Below are positions 1 to 6,099 of a DNA stretch of 7,936 nucleotides, in pieces. The DNA is from Sedimenticola sp. (GTDB taxonomy: Bacteria > Pseudomonadota > Gammaproteobacteria > Chromatiales > Chromatiaceae). The DNA lies in the NCBI GenBank assembly GCA_027041035.1, contig JALULB010000101.1, forward strand, positions 4,902 to 12,837, read 5' to 3'. The notes below the pieces were generated by a model. The model searched no databases and was not told where the DNA came from. It saw only the letters and a list, made by a program, of their open reading frames with translations. Each line of letters opens with the position of its first letter. Position 1 is the first letter of the stretch. The translations under genes were made by a program, and so were the position numbers.

Positions 1-1
1 C

Positions 2-82
2 GCCGCGATGAAGGGGGTCATGGGCCTGGTAAGCGATGATGAGATGCGCGCCATCGCGGACTGGTTGTCTTCGTTGAAATAG
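2..82 (+). CDS. C-terminus of a c-type cytochrome or cytochrome c domain (5' end outside window)
   Basis: The frame is open from the window edge and ends at TAG 80-82, giving 26 residues. They include MKGVMGLVSDDEMRAIADWL: a Met-containing stretch, then an S-D-D/E-E-M-x-x-I-A-D-W-L helix. This is the usual end of class I cytochromes c, where a Met serves as distal haem ligand and the last helix packs on the N-terminal helix. The haem-binding CxxCH lies outside the window. It could be a free-standing small cytochrome of the nos cluster, or the C-terminal cytochrome domain that some clade II NosZ proteins carry. The sequence here cannot decide between these. The family call rests on a short fragment. 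Confidence 0.65.
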   Translation, partial: AAMKGVMGLVSDDEMRAIADWLSSLK

Positions 83-154
83 TGGCTTGTCGACCGTGCC
101 GCGTTCCGGGATGGGGGAAACCTGTTCATGGCACGCGGAATTCTCCATAAGCGT

Positions 155-168
155 TTGATAATTATCAA
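155..168 (+). promoter_or_regulatory. Perfect FNR/ANR-type binding site
   Basis: The sequence TTGATAATTATCAA is an exact match to the FNR/CRP-family consensus TTGAT-N4-ATCAA and is fully palindromic. It is in the 199-base gap between the partial cytochrome and the di-haem cytochrome gene, with its centre at 161.5, about 120 bases before the ATG at 282. If it acts as a class II site at -41.5, transcription would start near 203. I see no convincing -10 hexamer at 191-196 (AGAAAC), so the exact promoter is unproven. Control by oxygen or nitric oxide through FNR, ANR or DNR is expected for nos genes. The binding protein is an inference. Confidence 0.8.
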
Positions 169-266
169 TGAGTCCGTATGGGGAGCTGTGAGAAACTGCC
201 GGCGAATCCAGATGGTCCGGCAAGGGTCGTCTGTTACCGAACCACACTTTTCCCGTGCATGCGGGC

Positions 267-271
267 AGGAG
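267..271 (+). promoter_or_regulatory. Shine-Dalgarno site that fixes the cytochrome start
   Basis: AGGAG lies 10 bases before ATG 282. The longer in-frame reading from GTG 255 would place this site inside the coding sequence and would put an Arg-rich stretch ahead of the signal peptide. The ATG at 282 is therefore preferred. Confidence 0.65.
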
Positions 272-281
272 ATACCGAACG

Positions 282-1022
282 ATGAAATGGGTACTTAATA
301 CCACGACGATGGCGCTGAGCCTGGTGATTTCCACTTCCACGCTGGCCTGGAACGAATCAGGCGGCGAGAAAGACGAAGCGCTGACGCTGGAGCCAAACCT
401 GGAGCGTGGCATGGAAGTCTTCGAGGTCTGCTCCGCTTGCCACGGTACCGAGGGCTGGGGACGCAAGGACGGCACCTTTCCGCAGATCGCCGGCCAGTCA
501 CGCGAGGTGCTGGTCAAGCAGCTATCGGATATCCGCGCCAAGAACCGCGATAACCCGACCATGTATCCATTTGCCCTGGATGACCAGATCGCCGGCGCGG
601 CCGGTTACCGCCCTGGCCAGATCAAGCCGGCGCAACTGGTATCGGATGTGACGGCCTATATCCAAAAGCTGCCGATGAATCCGGACAACGGCAAGGGCCA
701 CTGGGAGAAAGGCACGCCGGAATTCGAACAGGGCAAGAAGCTCTTCAAGGACAATTGCGTGAAGTGTCATGGCGAGAACGGCGAGGGCAAGGCGGAGAAA
801 TTCTATCCGCGTATCCAGGGTCAGCATTATGCCTATATGCTGCGTCAGTTCGAATGGATCGAGGCTGGTAAGCGGCGTAATGCCAACCCTGACATGGTCA
901 AGCAGATCAAGAACTTCACACCGAAGGATCAGAAGATGGTCATCAACTATGTTTCTCGCATCCCGGTACCGAAGAAGGATCTCGCGCCCTCGGTCGACTG
1001 GATCAATCCAGACTTCGATTAA
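282..1022 (+). CDS. Secreted di-haem cytochrome c (c4/c553-like) of the nos cluster
   Basis: This is a 246-residue protein with two class I cytochrome c domains. Residues 1 to about 23 form a signal peptide (MKWVLN, then a hydrophobic stretch ending STLAW), so it acts in the periplasm. Haem-binding motifs are CSACH at 50-54 and CVKCH at 159-163. Likely distal ligands are Met94 (in NPTMYPF) and Met205 (in ANPDMVKQ). The duplicated layout, haem motif then G-x-x-x-x-Y/R-x-x-Q-L and then an N-P-x-M segment, is that of cytochrome c4-like electron carriers. A perfect FNR box lies upstream and a terminator follows, so it can form its own unit. By position it may hand electrons to NosZ. That role is inferred from context; the di-haem cytochrome call is firm. 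Confidence 0.9.
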   Translation: MKWVLNTTTMALSLVISTSTLAWNESGGEKDEALTLEPNLERGMEVFEVCSACHGTEGWGRKDGTFPQIAGQSREVLVKQLSDIRAKNRDNPTMYPFALDDQIAGAAGYRPGQIKPAQLVSDVTAYIQKLPMNPDNGKGHWEKGTPEFEQGKKLFKDNCVKCHGENGEGKAEKFYPRIQGQHYAYMLRQFEWIEAGKRRNANPDMVKQIKNFTPKDQKMVINYVSRIPVPKKDLAPSVDWINPDFD

Positions 1023-1076
1023 CAGGCGAAAAAACGCAGTTTTTCGACACCCCGTGTGTCGCGCGGGACTGTCGGT

Positions 1077-1107
1077 CCTGTTCGATGGCGATAAGTCATT
1101 GAACAGG
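1077..1107 (+). repeat. Hairpin with 13-bp stem after the cytochrome gene
   Basis: CCTGTTCGATGGC (1077-1089) pairs with GTCATTGAACAGG (1095-1107) around the loop GATAA. Eleven pairs are Watson-Crick and two are G-U if the + strand is RNA, so it would be stable as a transcript. It comes just before the terminator hairpin and may protect the 3' end of the cytochrome mRNA. A smaller stem, CGACAC/GTGTCG, lies at 1045-1061. Confidence 0.6.
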
Positions 1108-1110
1108 GAA

Positions 1111-1138
1111 AAAACGGGAAATCGCATTTCCCGTTTTC
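1111..1138 (+). terminator. Rho-independent terminator of the cytochrome gene
   Basis: AAAACGGGAAAT (1111-1122) and ATTTCCCGTTTT (1126-1137) are perfect inverted repeats around a 3-base CGC loop. The 3' arm ends in a T run (GTTTTC). It lies about 90 bases after the cytochrome stop codon. The A-rich 5' flank makes it potentially active in both directions. It implies that the nosB-like operon needs its own promoter or read-through. Confidence 0.75.
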
Positions 1139-1304
1139 TAGCCCGCATTTCTCACCAGGGGGCGAGATGATCGCGTAGGGCTTTGGATTCACAGGGGATT
1201 TTCTGAAGGAGCGGAATACAGGTCGTATTTCCGATTGAAGAAAATCCCCTGTGGATTCAAAGAACAAGCGAGGACTCGTCCATCTGGTGAGAAATGCGGG
1301 CTAG
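1138..1304. repeat. Long palindromic element 1, bounded by CTAG (MITE-like)
   Basis: The outer arms are 21-base perfect inverted repeats. The left arm (1138-1158) begins CTAGCCCGCATTTCTCACCA, and the right arm (1284-1304) ends AGAAATGCGGGCTAG. Inside them a second pair, 1181-1204 and 1239-1262, is complementary over 24 bases, with two positions that would be G-U pairs in RNA. The centre has CGGAATAC (1212-1219) against GTATTTCCG (1225-1233). The stretches between the arms (1159-1180 and 1263-1283) are only partly complementary. No plausible coding sequence is present. Length about 167 nt, end symmetry and CTAG edges fit a non-autonomous mobile repeat. The edges also fit the YTAR target preference known for the IS5 group, but the family is not identified. 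Confidence 0.7.
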
Positions 1305-1466
1305 GAGCCTGTCGGATTAACGCTGACCTACTGCGGAAAAGCCCTTTTGGCCCGTTTTTCCGTTCACTTTCGTTAAATAGAATGACTATTCGCCTCAAGT
1401 GAACGAAAAAACGGACTCAAAATGGCTTTCCCTCGCTACGATCGGTCAAACCCGACAGACTCCTAG
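1301..1466. repeat. Long palindromic element 2, bounded by CTAG, abutting element 1
   Basis: The left end CTAGGAGCCTGTCGG (1301-1315) matches the reverse complement of the right end CCGACAGACTCCTAG (1452-1466) with one mismatch. Further in, about 1338-1369 is nearly complementary to 1397-1429, with one indel and a few mismatches, including a perfect 9-bp stem CGTTCACTT (1361-1369) with AAGTGAACG (1397-1405). The tip is an AT-rich loop with AATAG/CTATT. The segment between the ends and the inner stem is more diverged. It shares its first CTAG with the last CTAG of element 1 and is almost the same length, but its sequence is unrelated. It is probably a second non-autonomous mobile repeat; no coding sequence is evident. 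Confidence 0.65.
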
Positions 1467-1596
1467 TCAAAAAAATGCGCATGGACGGGCTTTTTTCAAC
1501 ATCCTGACAAGTTGAATAGCTGATTCACGGTCACCGAAGCGGATCCAGCCGCTTCGGCGGCGATGATTTTTCTCGACGACAACGGGCCACTCGTTT
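1467..1596 (+). other. Leader region of the nosB-like operon
   Basis: This 130-base stretch follows the palindromic elements and precedes the nosB-like ATG. It contains a short stem TTCAAC/GTTGAA (1495-1500 with 1511-1516) and the strong hairpin at 1534-1557. I see no FNR box, no convincing -35/-10 pair and no good Shine-Dalgarno sequence before ATG 1597. How the operon is transcribed is not evident from the sequence. Confidence 0.4.
1534..1557 (+). promoter_or_regulatory. Strong hairpin in the nosB-like leader (possible attenuator or terminator)
   Basis: CCGAAGCGG (1534-1542) and CCGCTTCGG (1549-1557) form a perfect 9-bp GC-rich stem with a 6-base loop. A T run (1566-1571) follows about 8 bases later. 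That is rather far for a classical intrinsic terminator, so it may be a weak terminator, an attenuator, or a 5' stabilising stem. Confidence 0.45.
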
Positions 1597-2781
1597 ATGA
1601 ATGCTACACCCCACGCACAAAAACAAACATTATTGGTAGCCGTACTGACCCTGATCGCGCTTGGTCTGTTGTATCTGATCTATGTGCTCCCGACCTGGTG
1701 GGTCTCGTTGACCGCGCCGAACTATCCGAAAGAGGCCTTTCCCGACGGCGTGCGCATCGAGTTCCATATGAACGGCGTGTTCAACGGCTGCAAGAAGGTT
1801 GAGAAAAAGGAGATCTCCGAATCCGTCGCGCTCGATTGCGTGCATGAGATGGATACCATCAATCACTATGTCGGCATGTATCCGATTGCCGCCGGTGGAC
1901 CCATCGAAAGAGGTTTTTCGCAGTTTCTGATCACCTTTCTCGGTGTCATGCTGCTGGGTTTCATGTGTGTCAAGCCGAAGATACGCATGGGCATCCTGGC
2001 CCTGGGTTTTGGTCTTATCGCGGTGTGGATGTACCTGACCCTGTATGGCGAAGACGGTTTCAAGCTGGAGAACGCCGGCTATGTCGAGGCACTGGTGACC
2101 TCGCTGGACCAAGAGGCCGGTGGCGAGGGCGGCGATGAGTCCTCGAGTGGCGGTATCGTCGAGATGCTGCGCAAGTCGCTGGAGGCGTCCGGGGTGAAGA
2201 TCGATATGCCTGGCGAGGAGAAGGGAGAACCCGCCGACGAGAATCTTTCGAAGAAGGATCGTTTGATCGATCAACTGCGTCAGACCTATGAACGCGATCA
2301 TGCCAAGGGTCTGGTATCCGAGCCCTGGAATGGCAGCACCTTCCAGATCATGGCCTGGCACTATGGCAAGAGTCTCGGCCGTTATTTCAACAACCAGGAA
2401 GAGATCCGGCCGATGGTGAAGCATCTGAAGCTGGCGATCAACGTGGTTTTCTGGGGATTGATCGGCGCGATGCTGTTGCTGATATGGGGCGCGCGCAAGA
2501 ACGGTGGAATACTCTACTGGCTGCTGGTGATCGTGCCGATGGCGCTGCCGGTTTTCTTCATCATCGACTATTCCGCTTGGCTGTGGTGGTACGGCCACAC
2601 GCTGAACGCCATGGGCGCGTTCTCGGTGAAACCCTTCATGCCGACAGTGTTCGGCGACGGCAAGGTGGCACAGTTCGCGACTCACTCCTATCCGGACAAG
2701 GGTTTCTTCGTGATGTTGCTGCTGGCGGCAGTGCTCGCGGTGGCCGCGCTGATTCGCCGGAAAGAGTTTCGTGGCGCTTGA
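1597..2781 (+). CDS. nosB: NosB-like polytopic membrane protein of the nos cluster
   Basis: This is a 394-residue membrane protein. Likely transmembrane segments are at about 11-33, 109-125, 129-150, 279-299, 304-324 and 369-387. The first extracytoplasmic loop (34-108) has two Cys (65 and 81) and the segment NHYVGMYPI (89-97). The large middle loop (151-278) contains a Gly/Ser/acid-rich stretch (172-186) and a charged helical part. The last loop (about 325-368) has a conserved-looking block, YGHTLNAMG then KPFMPTVFGDGKVAQFATHS. Its place between cytochrome genes and nosD is where clade II nos clusters carry nosB, a membrane protein of unknown biochemical role, and I name it mainly on that basis. 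The ATG at 1597 is the first usable start but lacks a clear ribosome binding site. The stop is 17 bases before nosD. Confidence 0.6.
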   Translation: MNATPHAQKQTLLVAVLTLIALGLLYLIYVLPTWWVSLTAPNYPKEAFPDGVRIEFHMNGVFNGCKKVEKKEISESVALDCVHEMDTINHYVGMYPIAAGGPIERGFSQFLITFLGVMLLGFMCVKPKIRMGILALGFGLIAVWMYLTLYGEDGFKLENAGYVEALVTSLDQEAGGEGGDESSSGGIVEMLRKSLEASGVKIDMPGEEKGEPADENLSKKDRLIDQLRQTYERDHAKGLVSEPWNGSTFQIMAWHYGKSLGRYFNNQEEIRPMVKHLKLAINVVFWGLIGAMLLLIWGARKNGGILYWLLVIVPMALPVFFIIDYSAWLWWYGHTLNAMGAFSVKPFMPTVFGDGKVAQFATHSYPDKGFFVMLLLAAVLAVAALIRRKEFRGA

Positions 2782-2798
2782 ACGAGGACGAGGTGGCG

Positions 2799-4217
2799 AT
2801 GCGCATGCCCGAAGGGGCATTGTTCGCTAGCTCGCGGACCATACCGGCGTTCACGCGGTTTCTTGGCGAGGCGCTTTGCCTGCTGCTCGTCGCGCTGTTG
2901 CCCGTGCCGGGCATGGCTGGCGCGGTGATGCAGCCGATGTCGTTGCAAGCGCGCATCGATGCCGCCGAGGAAAACGCGGTGTTGCTGCTGGAGGCGGGTA
3001 CCTATGCCGGTCCTGTCGTCATAGACAAACCCCTGACATTGGATGGCCGGGGAGCGGCAACGATAGACGCGGGCGGCAAGGGTTCGGTGATCAGCATCGA
3101 AACCGACGGGGCCACCCTGAAGGGCCTGCATCTGACCAACTCGGGCGAGTCACATAATGATATCGACGCCGGCGTTCGGGTGCGTGGTGACTTCAATGTG
3201 CTTAAGGATCTGGTCATCGACAACTGCCTGTTCGGTATCGATCTCGGCCAGGCGAGCAACAATATCATCAAGCGCAATCGTATCTCGTCGAAGCCGTTCA
3301 CCCTGGGTCTGCGTGGTGACGCGATCCGGCTGTGGTACAGCTTCAACAACAAGGTGACGGACAATGTCATCCGTGATTCCCGCGATACCGTGGTGTGGTA
3401 CTCGGCGGATAATCTGATTGCCAGAAACGATGCGAGGCGGGGGCGCTATTCCCTGCATTTCATGTATTCGAAACATAATGATGTGATCGACAATCATTAT
3501 GAGAACAACGCTGTCGGGATCTTTCTGATGTACAGCGATGGGGTGGTGATTCGTAACAATCTGATTGCCAACGCGAATGGTCCGACCGGCATGGGCATCG
3601 GCTTCAAGGAAAGCTCCGATGTGGAGATCGCCCACAACCAATTGCTCTACAATGCGATCGGTATCTATCTGGATCTGTCTCCCTTCCAGCCGGATACCAC
3701 CAATCGGATCCATGACAATATCATTGCCTTCAGCGGTATCGGTATCTCGTTCCTCAGCGACTGGCCGGGGAACGTGATCCGGGGCAATGATTTCCGCGGC
3801 AACATCACTCAGGTGGCGGTATCCGGTAACGGGAAAAGCGTCGATCGAAATACCTGGGATGGCAATTATTGGGATGACTACGAGGGTTTCGACCTGAATC
3901 ATGATGGTATCGGTGACCATGCCTATGAGTTGTACAGCTATGCCGACCGCATCTGGATGGACGTGCCTCCGGCGCGCTTCTTCAAGGGTACGCCGATGCT
4001 GGAGACGCTGGATTTTCTCGAACGCCTGGCACCGTTCTCCAAGCCGAGCAGGCTGCTGAGCGACGCGCGACCGTTGATCGAAGCCCGATTTACCGAAAAG
4101 CTGCTGGCGCGGCGACACAACGAGGACAACGCGGATGCTGCCTCGAATGACAACACAGCGGACCGAAGTGCCGAGTCCGATGCTTACCGAAAACTGCGGC
4201 AATCACTGGGCCGCTGA
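2799..4217 (+). CDS. nosD: NosD, periplasmic beta-helix protein for NosZ copper-site maturation
   Basis: This 472-residue protein has a signal peptide (hydrophobic core about 22-36, likely cut after VPGMA near residue 40). Residues about 75-345 form a parallel beta-helix of the CASH/NosD type, with many repeats of N-x-I/V-x-x-N and G-I-x-L, such as NNIIKRNRI, NLIARND and GVVIRNNLI. The block NTWDGNYWDDYEGFDLNHDG (351-370) followed by IGDH is a hallmark of NosD. The family works with NosF and NosY to assemble copper centres of nitrous oxide reductase. ATG 2799 is chosen because the signal peptide follows directly and GAGGA (2784-2788) precedes it; the frame is open further upstream but overlaps the nosB-like gene. 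The last ~55 residues are a hydrophilic Asn/Asp/Ala/Ser-rich tail. Confidence 0.92.
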   Translation: MRMPEGALFASSRTIPAFTRFLGEALCLLLVALLPVPGMAGAVMQPMSLQARIDAAEENAVLLLEAGTYAGPVVIDKPLTLDGRGAATIDAGGKGSVISIETDGATLKGLHLTNSGESHNDIDAGVRVRGDFNVLKDLVIDNCLFGIDLGQASNNIIKRNRISSKPFTLGLRGDAIRLWYSFNNKVTDNVIRDSRDTVVWYSADNLIARNDARRGRYSLHFMYSKHNDVIDNHYENNAVGIFLMYSDGVVIRNNLIANANGPTGMGIGFKESSDVEIAHNQLLYNAIGIYLDLSPFQPDTTNRIHDNIIAFSGIGISFLSDWPGNVIRGNDFRGNITQVAVSGNGKSVDRNTWDGNYWDDYEGFDLNHDGIGDHAYELYSYADRIWMDVPPARFFKGTPMLETLDFLERLAPFSKPSRLLSDARPLIEARFTEKLLARRHNEDNADAASNDNTADRSAESDAYRKLRQSLGR

Positions 4218-4232
4218 GAGGTTGATACAGCC

Positions 4233-5120
4233 ATGACAGAAAAAGCCAGGCCAAAGAAGAAAAAGCGGGTTATCTCGCCGAAGCGTCGCGAGCAGAACCG
4301 GCGCGAGTTTCTGCGTACCTCGGCGTTGACCGTGGGAATCGTCAGTGCATCGTTGTTGGGTTTTATCCCGATTGCCAATGGTTCCTCGGTGCGCCTGCGA
4401 CCACCCGCCGCGATCAAGGGCCGACTCTACGGACATGAATTTTTCGCCGCCTGTATCAAGTGCGGGCAGTGTGTGCAGGTGTGTCCGGTGAACGCGATCC
4501 ATCTGGGTGATATCGATGACGGTTTCGGCGTCGGCGTACCGTTCATCGATGCGCGCGAACAGGCCTGCGATTTCTCCTGCGACGGGCTGCAATGCGTGCT
4601 GGCCTGTCCAACGGGCGCGCTGACCCATCATCTGGATTTTCCCGCCGATGCGCGCATGGGCTTTGCCCGCCTGGCCCGACCGAAAGCCTGCCTCGCGGTA
4701 CAGGGCAAGGGCTTCAAGGGGCAGGCGAGAGGGCCGGCGTTCAAGGGTATCCTGCGCTATGCGGAGATCGATCGCTGGAATCCGGTGCCGGTCGCCGACC
4801 ACCCTTACGATCTGGAGATCTGTGATCTGTGCGTGCGCCAGTGTCCGATCGAACAGCGCATCATCGAATGCGCCGAGCAGGACAGGCAGGCGGCGAACAG
4901 CGACAAGCTGGCGCGCGTCGCCCAGCGCATCGGTAACGAGTGCCCGCCGAAGCACGCGATCACGCTGGAGCCGATCGAATCGGCCGACGGCGTGAAACGC
5001 ATGAAGCCGGTAATACAGGAAGGCTGCGTGGGTTGCGGTGTATGCGAGATGATCTGTCCGGTCGAGAGTGCCGCGATCGTCGTCGATTTGGACAAGAACG
5101 CGGATTCGCTTGGAGGCTGA
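4233..5120 (+). CDS. nosG: NosG, NapG-like periplasmic ferredoxin with four Fe-S clusters
   Basis: This is a 295-residue iron-sulfur protein. The N-terminus is highly basic, followed by NRREFLRTS and a hydrophobic stretch to about residue 49, which is a Tat-type export signal for a folded Fe-S protein. Cys groups suited to [4Fe-4S] clusters are 74/77/80/84 (CIKCGQCVQVCP), 112/116/121/125, 197/200/204 with a further Cys (213 or 237), and 265/268/271/275 (CVGCGVCEMICP). This matches the NapG/NosG family, which with the membrane partner NosH/NapH carries electrons from menaquinol to periplasmic reductases. It begins 15 bases after nosD and its stop is one base from the nosH start, so it is in the same operon. 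The nos assignment over nap rests on flanking nosD and nosF. Confidence 0.88.
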   Translation: MTEKARPKKKKRVISPKRREQNRREFLRTSALTVGIVSASLLGFIPIANGSSVRLRPPAAIKGRLYGHEFFAACIKCGQCVQVCPVNAIHLGDIDDGFGVGVPFIDAREQACDFSCDGLQCVLACPTGALTHHLDFPADARMGFARLARPKACLAVQGKGFKGQARGPAFKGILRYAEIDRWNPVPVADHPYDLEICDLCVRQCPIEQRIIECAEQDRQAANSDKLARVAQRIGNECPPKHAITLEPIESADGVKRMKPVIQEGCVGCGVCEMICPVESAAIVVDLDKNADSLGG

Positions 5121-5121
5121 G

Positions 5122-6099
5122 ATGAGAAGAAACTATGTCGTCGAGTCGTTGCGCCAGATATTTGGTGGTAAGCCGAGTCGCCCCACGAAGGATCAGGTAC
5201 CCGAGGTACTGCGCGCGATCTATCAGGGCAAGCGCGGTAATTTCACCAAGGCGGATCTCGAAGCCGCGCATATCGAGCATAAGCGTACATTTGGTAATAA
5301 ATGGCAGATCCGTCGCTGGGCGACGCTGATCTTCATCAACCTGCTGTTCGTCATCTCCTACCATTTCGATGTGCAACTGGTGGAGGGTGCGCTCACCGCG
5401 TCGCGCGTCGTGGGTTTCCACATGGCCGATCTGAATTCAGCGTTGCAGGTGACGCTGGCCTACAAGGAGGTCGTGCTGAACCTGGTCATCGGCACCACCA
5501 CGGTGTTCGTGCTGTGGTTGCTGCTTGGCGGGCGCACCTTCTGCTCCTGGGTGTGCCCCTATCACCTGATCGCGGAATGGGCCGAGTATCTGCATCTGTG
5601 GCTGGTGAAAAAGAAGATCGTCAAGAACCATGTCTTCAATCGCAAGGTGCGTGGCGTGTTCTGGCTCGTTTTCGCGTTATTGGCGCTGGTCACCGGTTAT
5701 ACGGTGTTCGAGACCATCTCGCCGACCGGCATCGTCAGCCGCGCGCTGATTTACGGTCCCGGGCTGGCGCTGATCTGGGTCGGTCTGCTGTTGCTGTTCG
5801 AGGTGTTCTATTCACGCCGCGCCTGGTGCCGCTATGCCTGTCCGATCGGTGTGACCTATGGTGTCGTCGGCCTGTTCTCGCCGGTGCGCGTGAAGTACAA
5901 CGCCGAGGCTTGTCATCATGAAGGTGATTGCCGCAAGGTGTGCTTGGTGCCGCATGTGCTGGATGTGACCATTCGCGGCGCGGCCTTTGATGTCGACCAG
6001 GATGTGGTCGCCGATTGCACGCGTTGCGGCATGTGCGTGGATGTCTGTCCGACCAGTTCGCTGACCTACGAGATCAAGGGACTCGGCAAGTTTCTCTGA
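5122..6099 (+). CDS. nosH: NosH, NapH-like membrane quinol dehydrogenase subunit
   Basis: This 325-residue protein has about four transmembrane segments (67-82, 117-136, 178-197, 213-230). Two CxxxCP motifs follow membrane segments: CSWVCP at 141-146 and CRYACP at 236-241, as in NapH, NosR and related polyferredoxins. The C-terminal cytoplasmic part has Cys 264/270/274 and CTRCGMCVDVCP at 299-310, for two [4Fe-4S] clusters. In the family, NosH/NapH works with NosG/NapG in a menaquinol-oxidising pathway to the periplasm. ATG 5122 is chosen because GGAGG (5112-5116) precedes it by 5 bases and it follows the nosG stop directly; an in-frame upstream ATG at 5068 would overlap nosG. Its stop overlaps the nosF start (TGATG), which suggests translational coupling. 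Confidence 0.88.
   Translation: MRRNYVVESLRQIFGGKPSRPTKDQVPEVLRAIYQGKRGNFTKADLEAAHIEHKRTFGNKWQIRRWATLIFINLLFVISYHFDVQLVEGALTASRVVGFHMADLNSALQVTLAYKEVVLNLVIGTTTVFVLWLLLGGRTFCSWVCPYHLIAEWAEYLHLWLVKKKIVKNHVFNRKVRGVFWLVFALLALVTGYTVFETISPTGIVSRALIYGPGLALIWVGLLLLFEVFYSRRAWCRYACPIGVTYGVVGLFSPVRVKYNAEACHHEGDCRKVCLVPHVLDVTIRGAAFDVDQDVVADCTRCGMCVDVCPTSSLTYEIKGLGKFL

Noticed and set aside
1378..1383. TAGAAT in the tip of element 2 as a -10 box for the nosB-like operon
   Set aside because: No matching -35 hexamer at 16-18 bases upstream. The motif belongs to the loop of the palindrome.
1138..1466. CRISPR array or tandem direct repeats
   Set aside because: The repeats are inverted, the two elements differ in sequence, and there are no regularly spaced direct repeats or spacers.
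1468..1496. A-run and T-run around GCGCATGGACGGGC as an intrinsic terminator
   Set aside because: The GC core between the A and T runs does not pair beyond two bases, so no stable GC stem forms.
1512..1527. TTGAATAGCTGATTCA as a second FNR-like site before the nosB-like gene
   Set aside because: The half-sites are TGAAT/ATTCA with a 5-base gap rather than TTGAT-N4-ATCAA, so it is a chance or unrelated dyad.
1630..2820. Long open frame of 396 residues on the - strand opposite the nosB-like gene
   Set aside because: It lies antisense to a gene with clear membrane segments and cluster context. Its product is a His/Gln/Arg-rich low-complexity sequence typical of antisense frames in GC-rich DNA.
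3150..4202. Long open frame on the - strand opposite nosD
   Set aside because: The + strand encodes an unmistakable NosD with beta-helix repeats. The antisense product is a Val/Ile/His/Arg-rich mirror of those repeats, with no recognisable domain.
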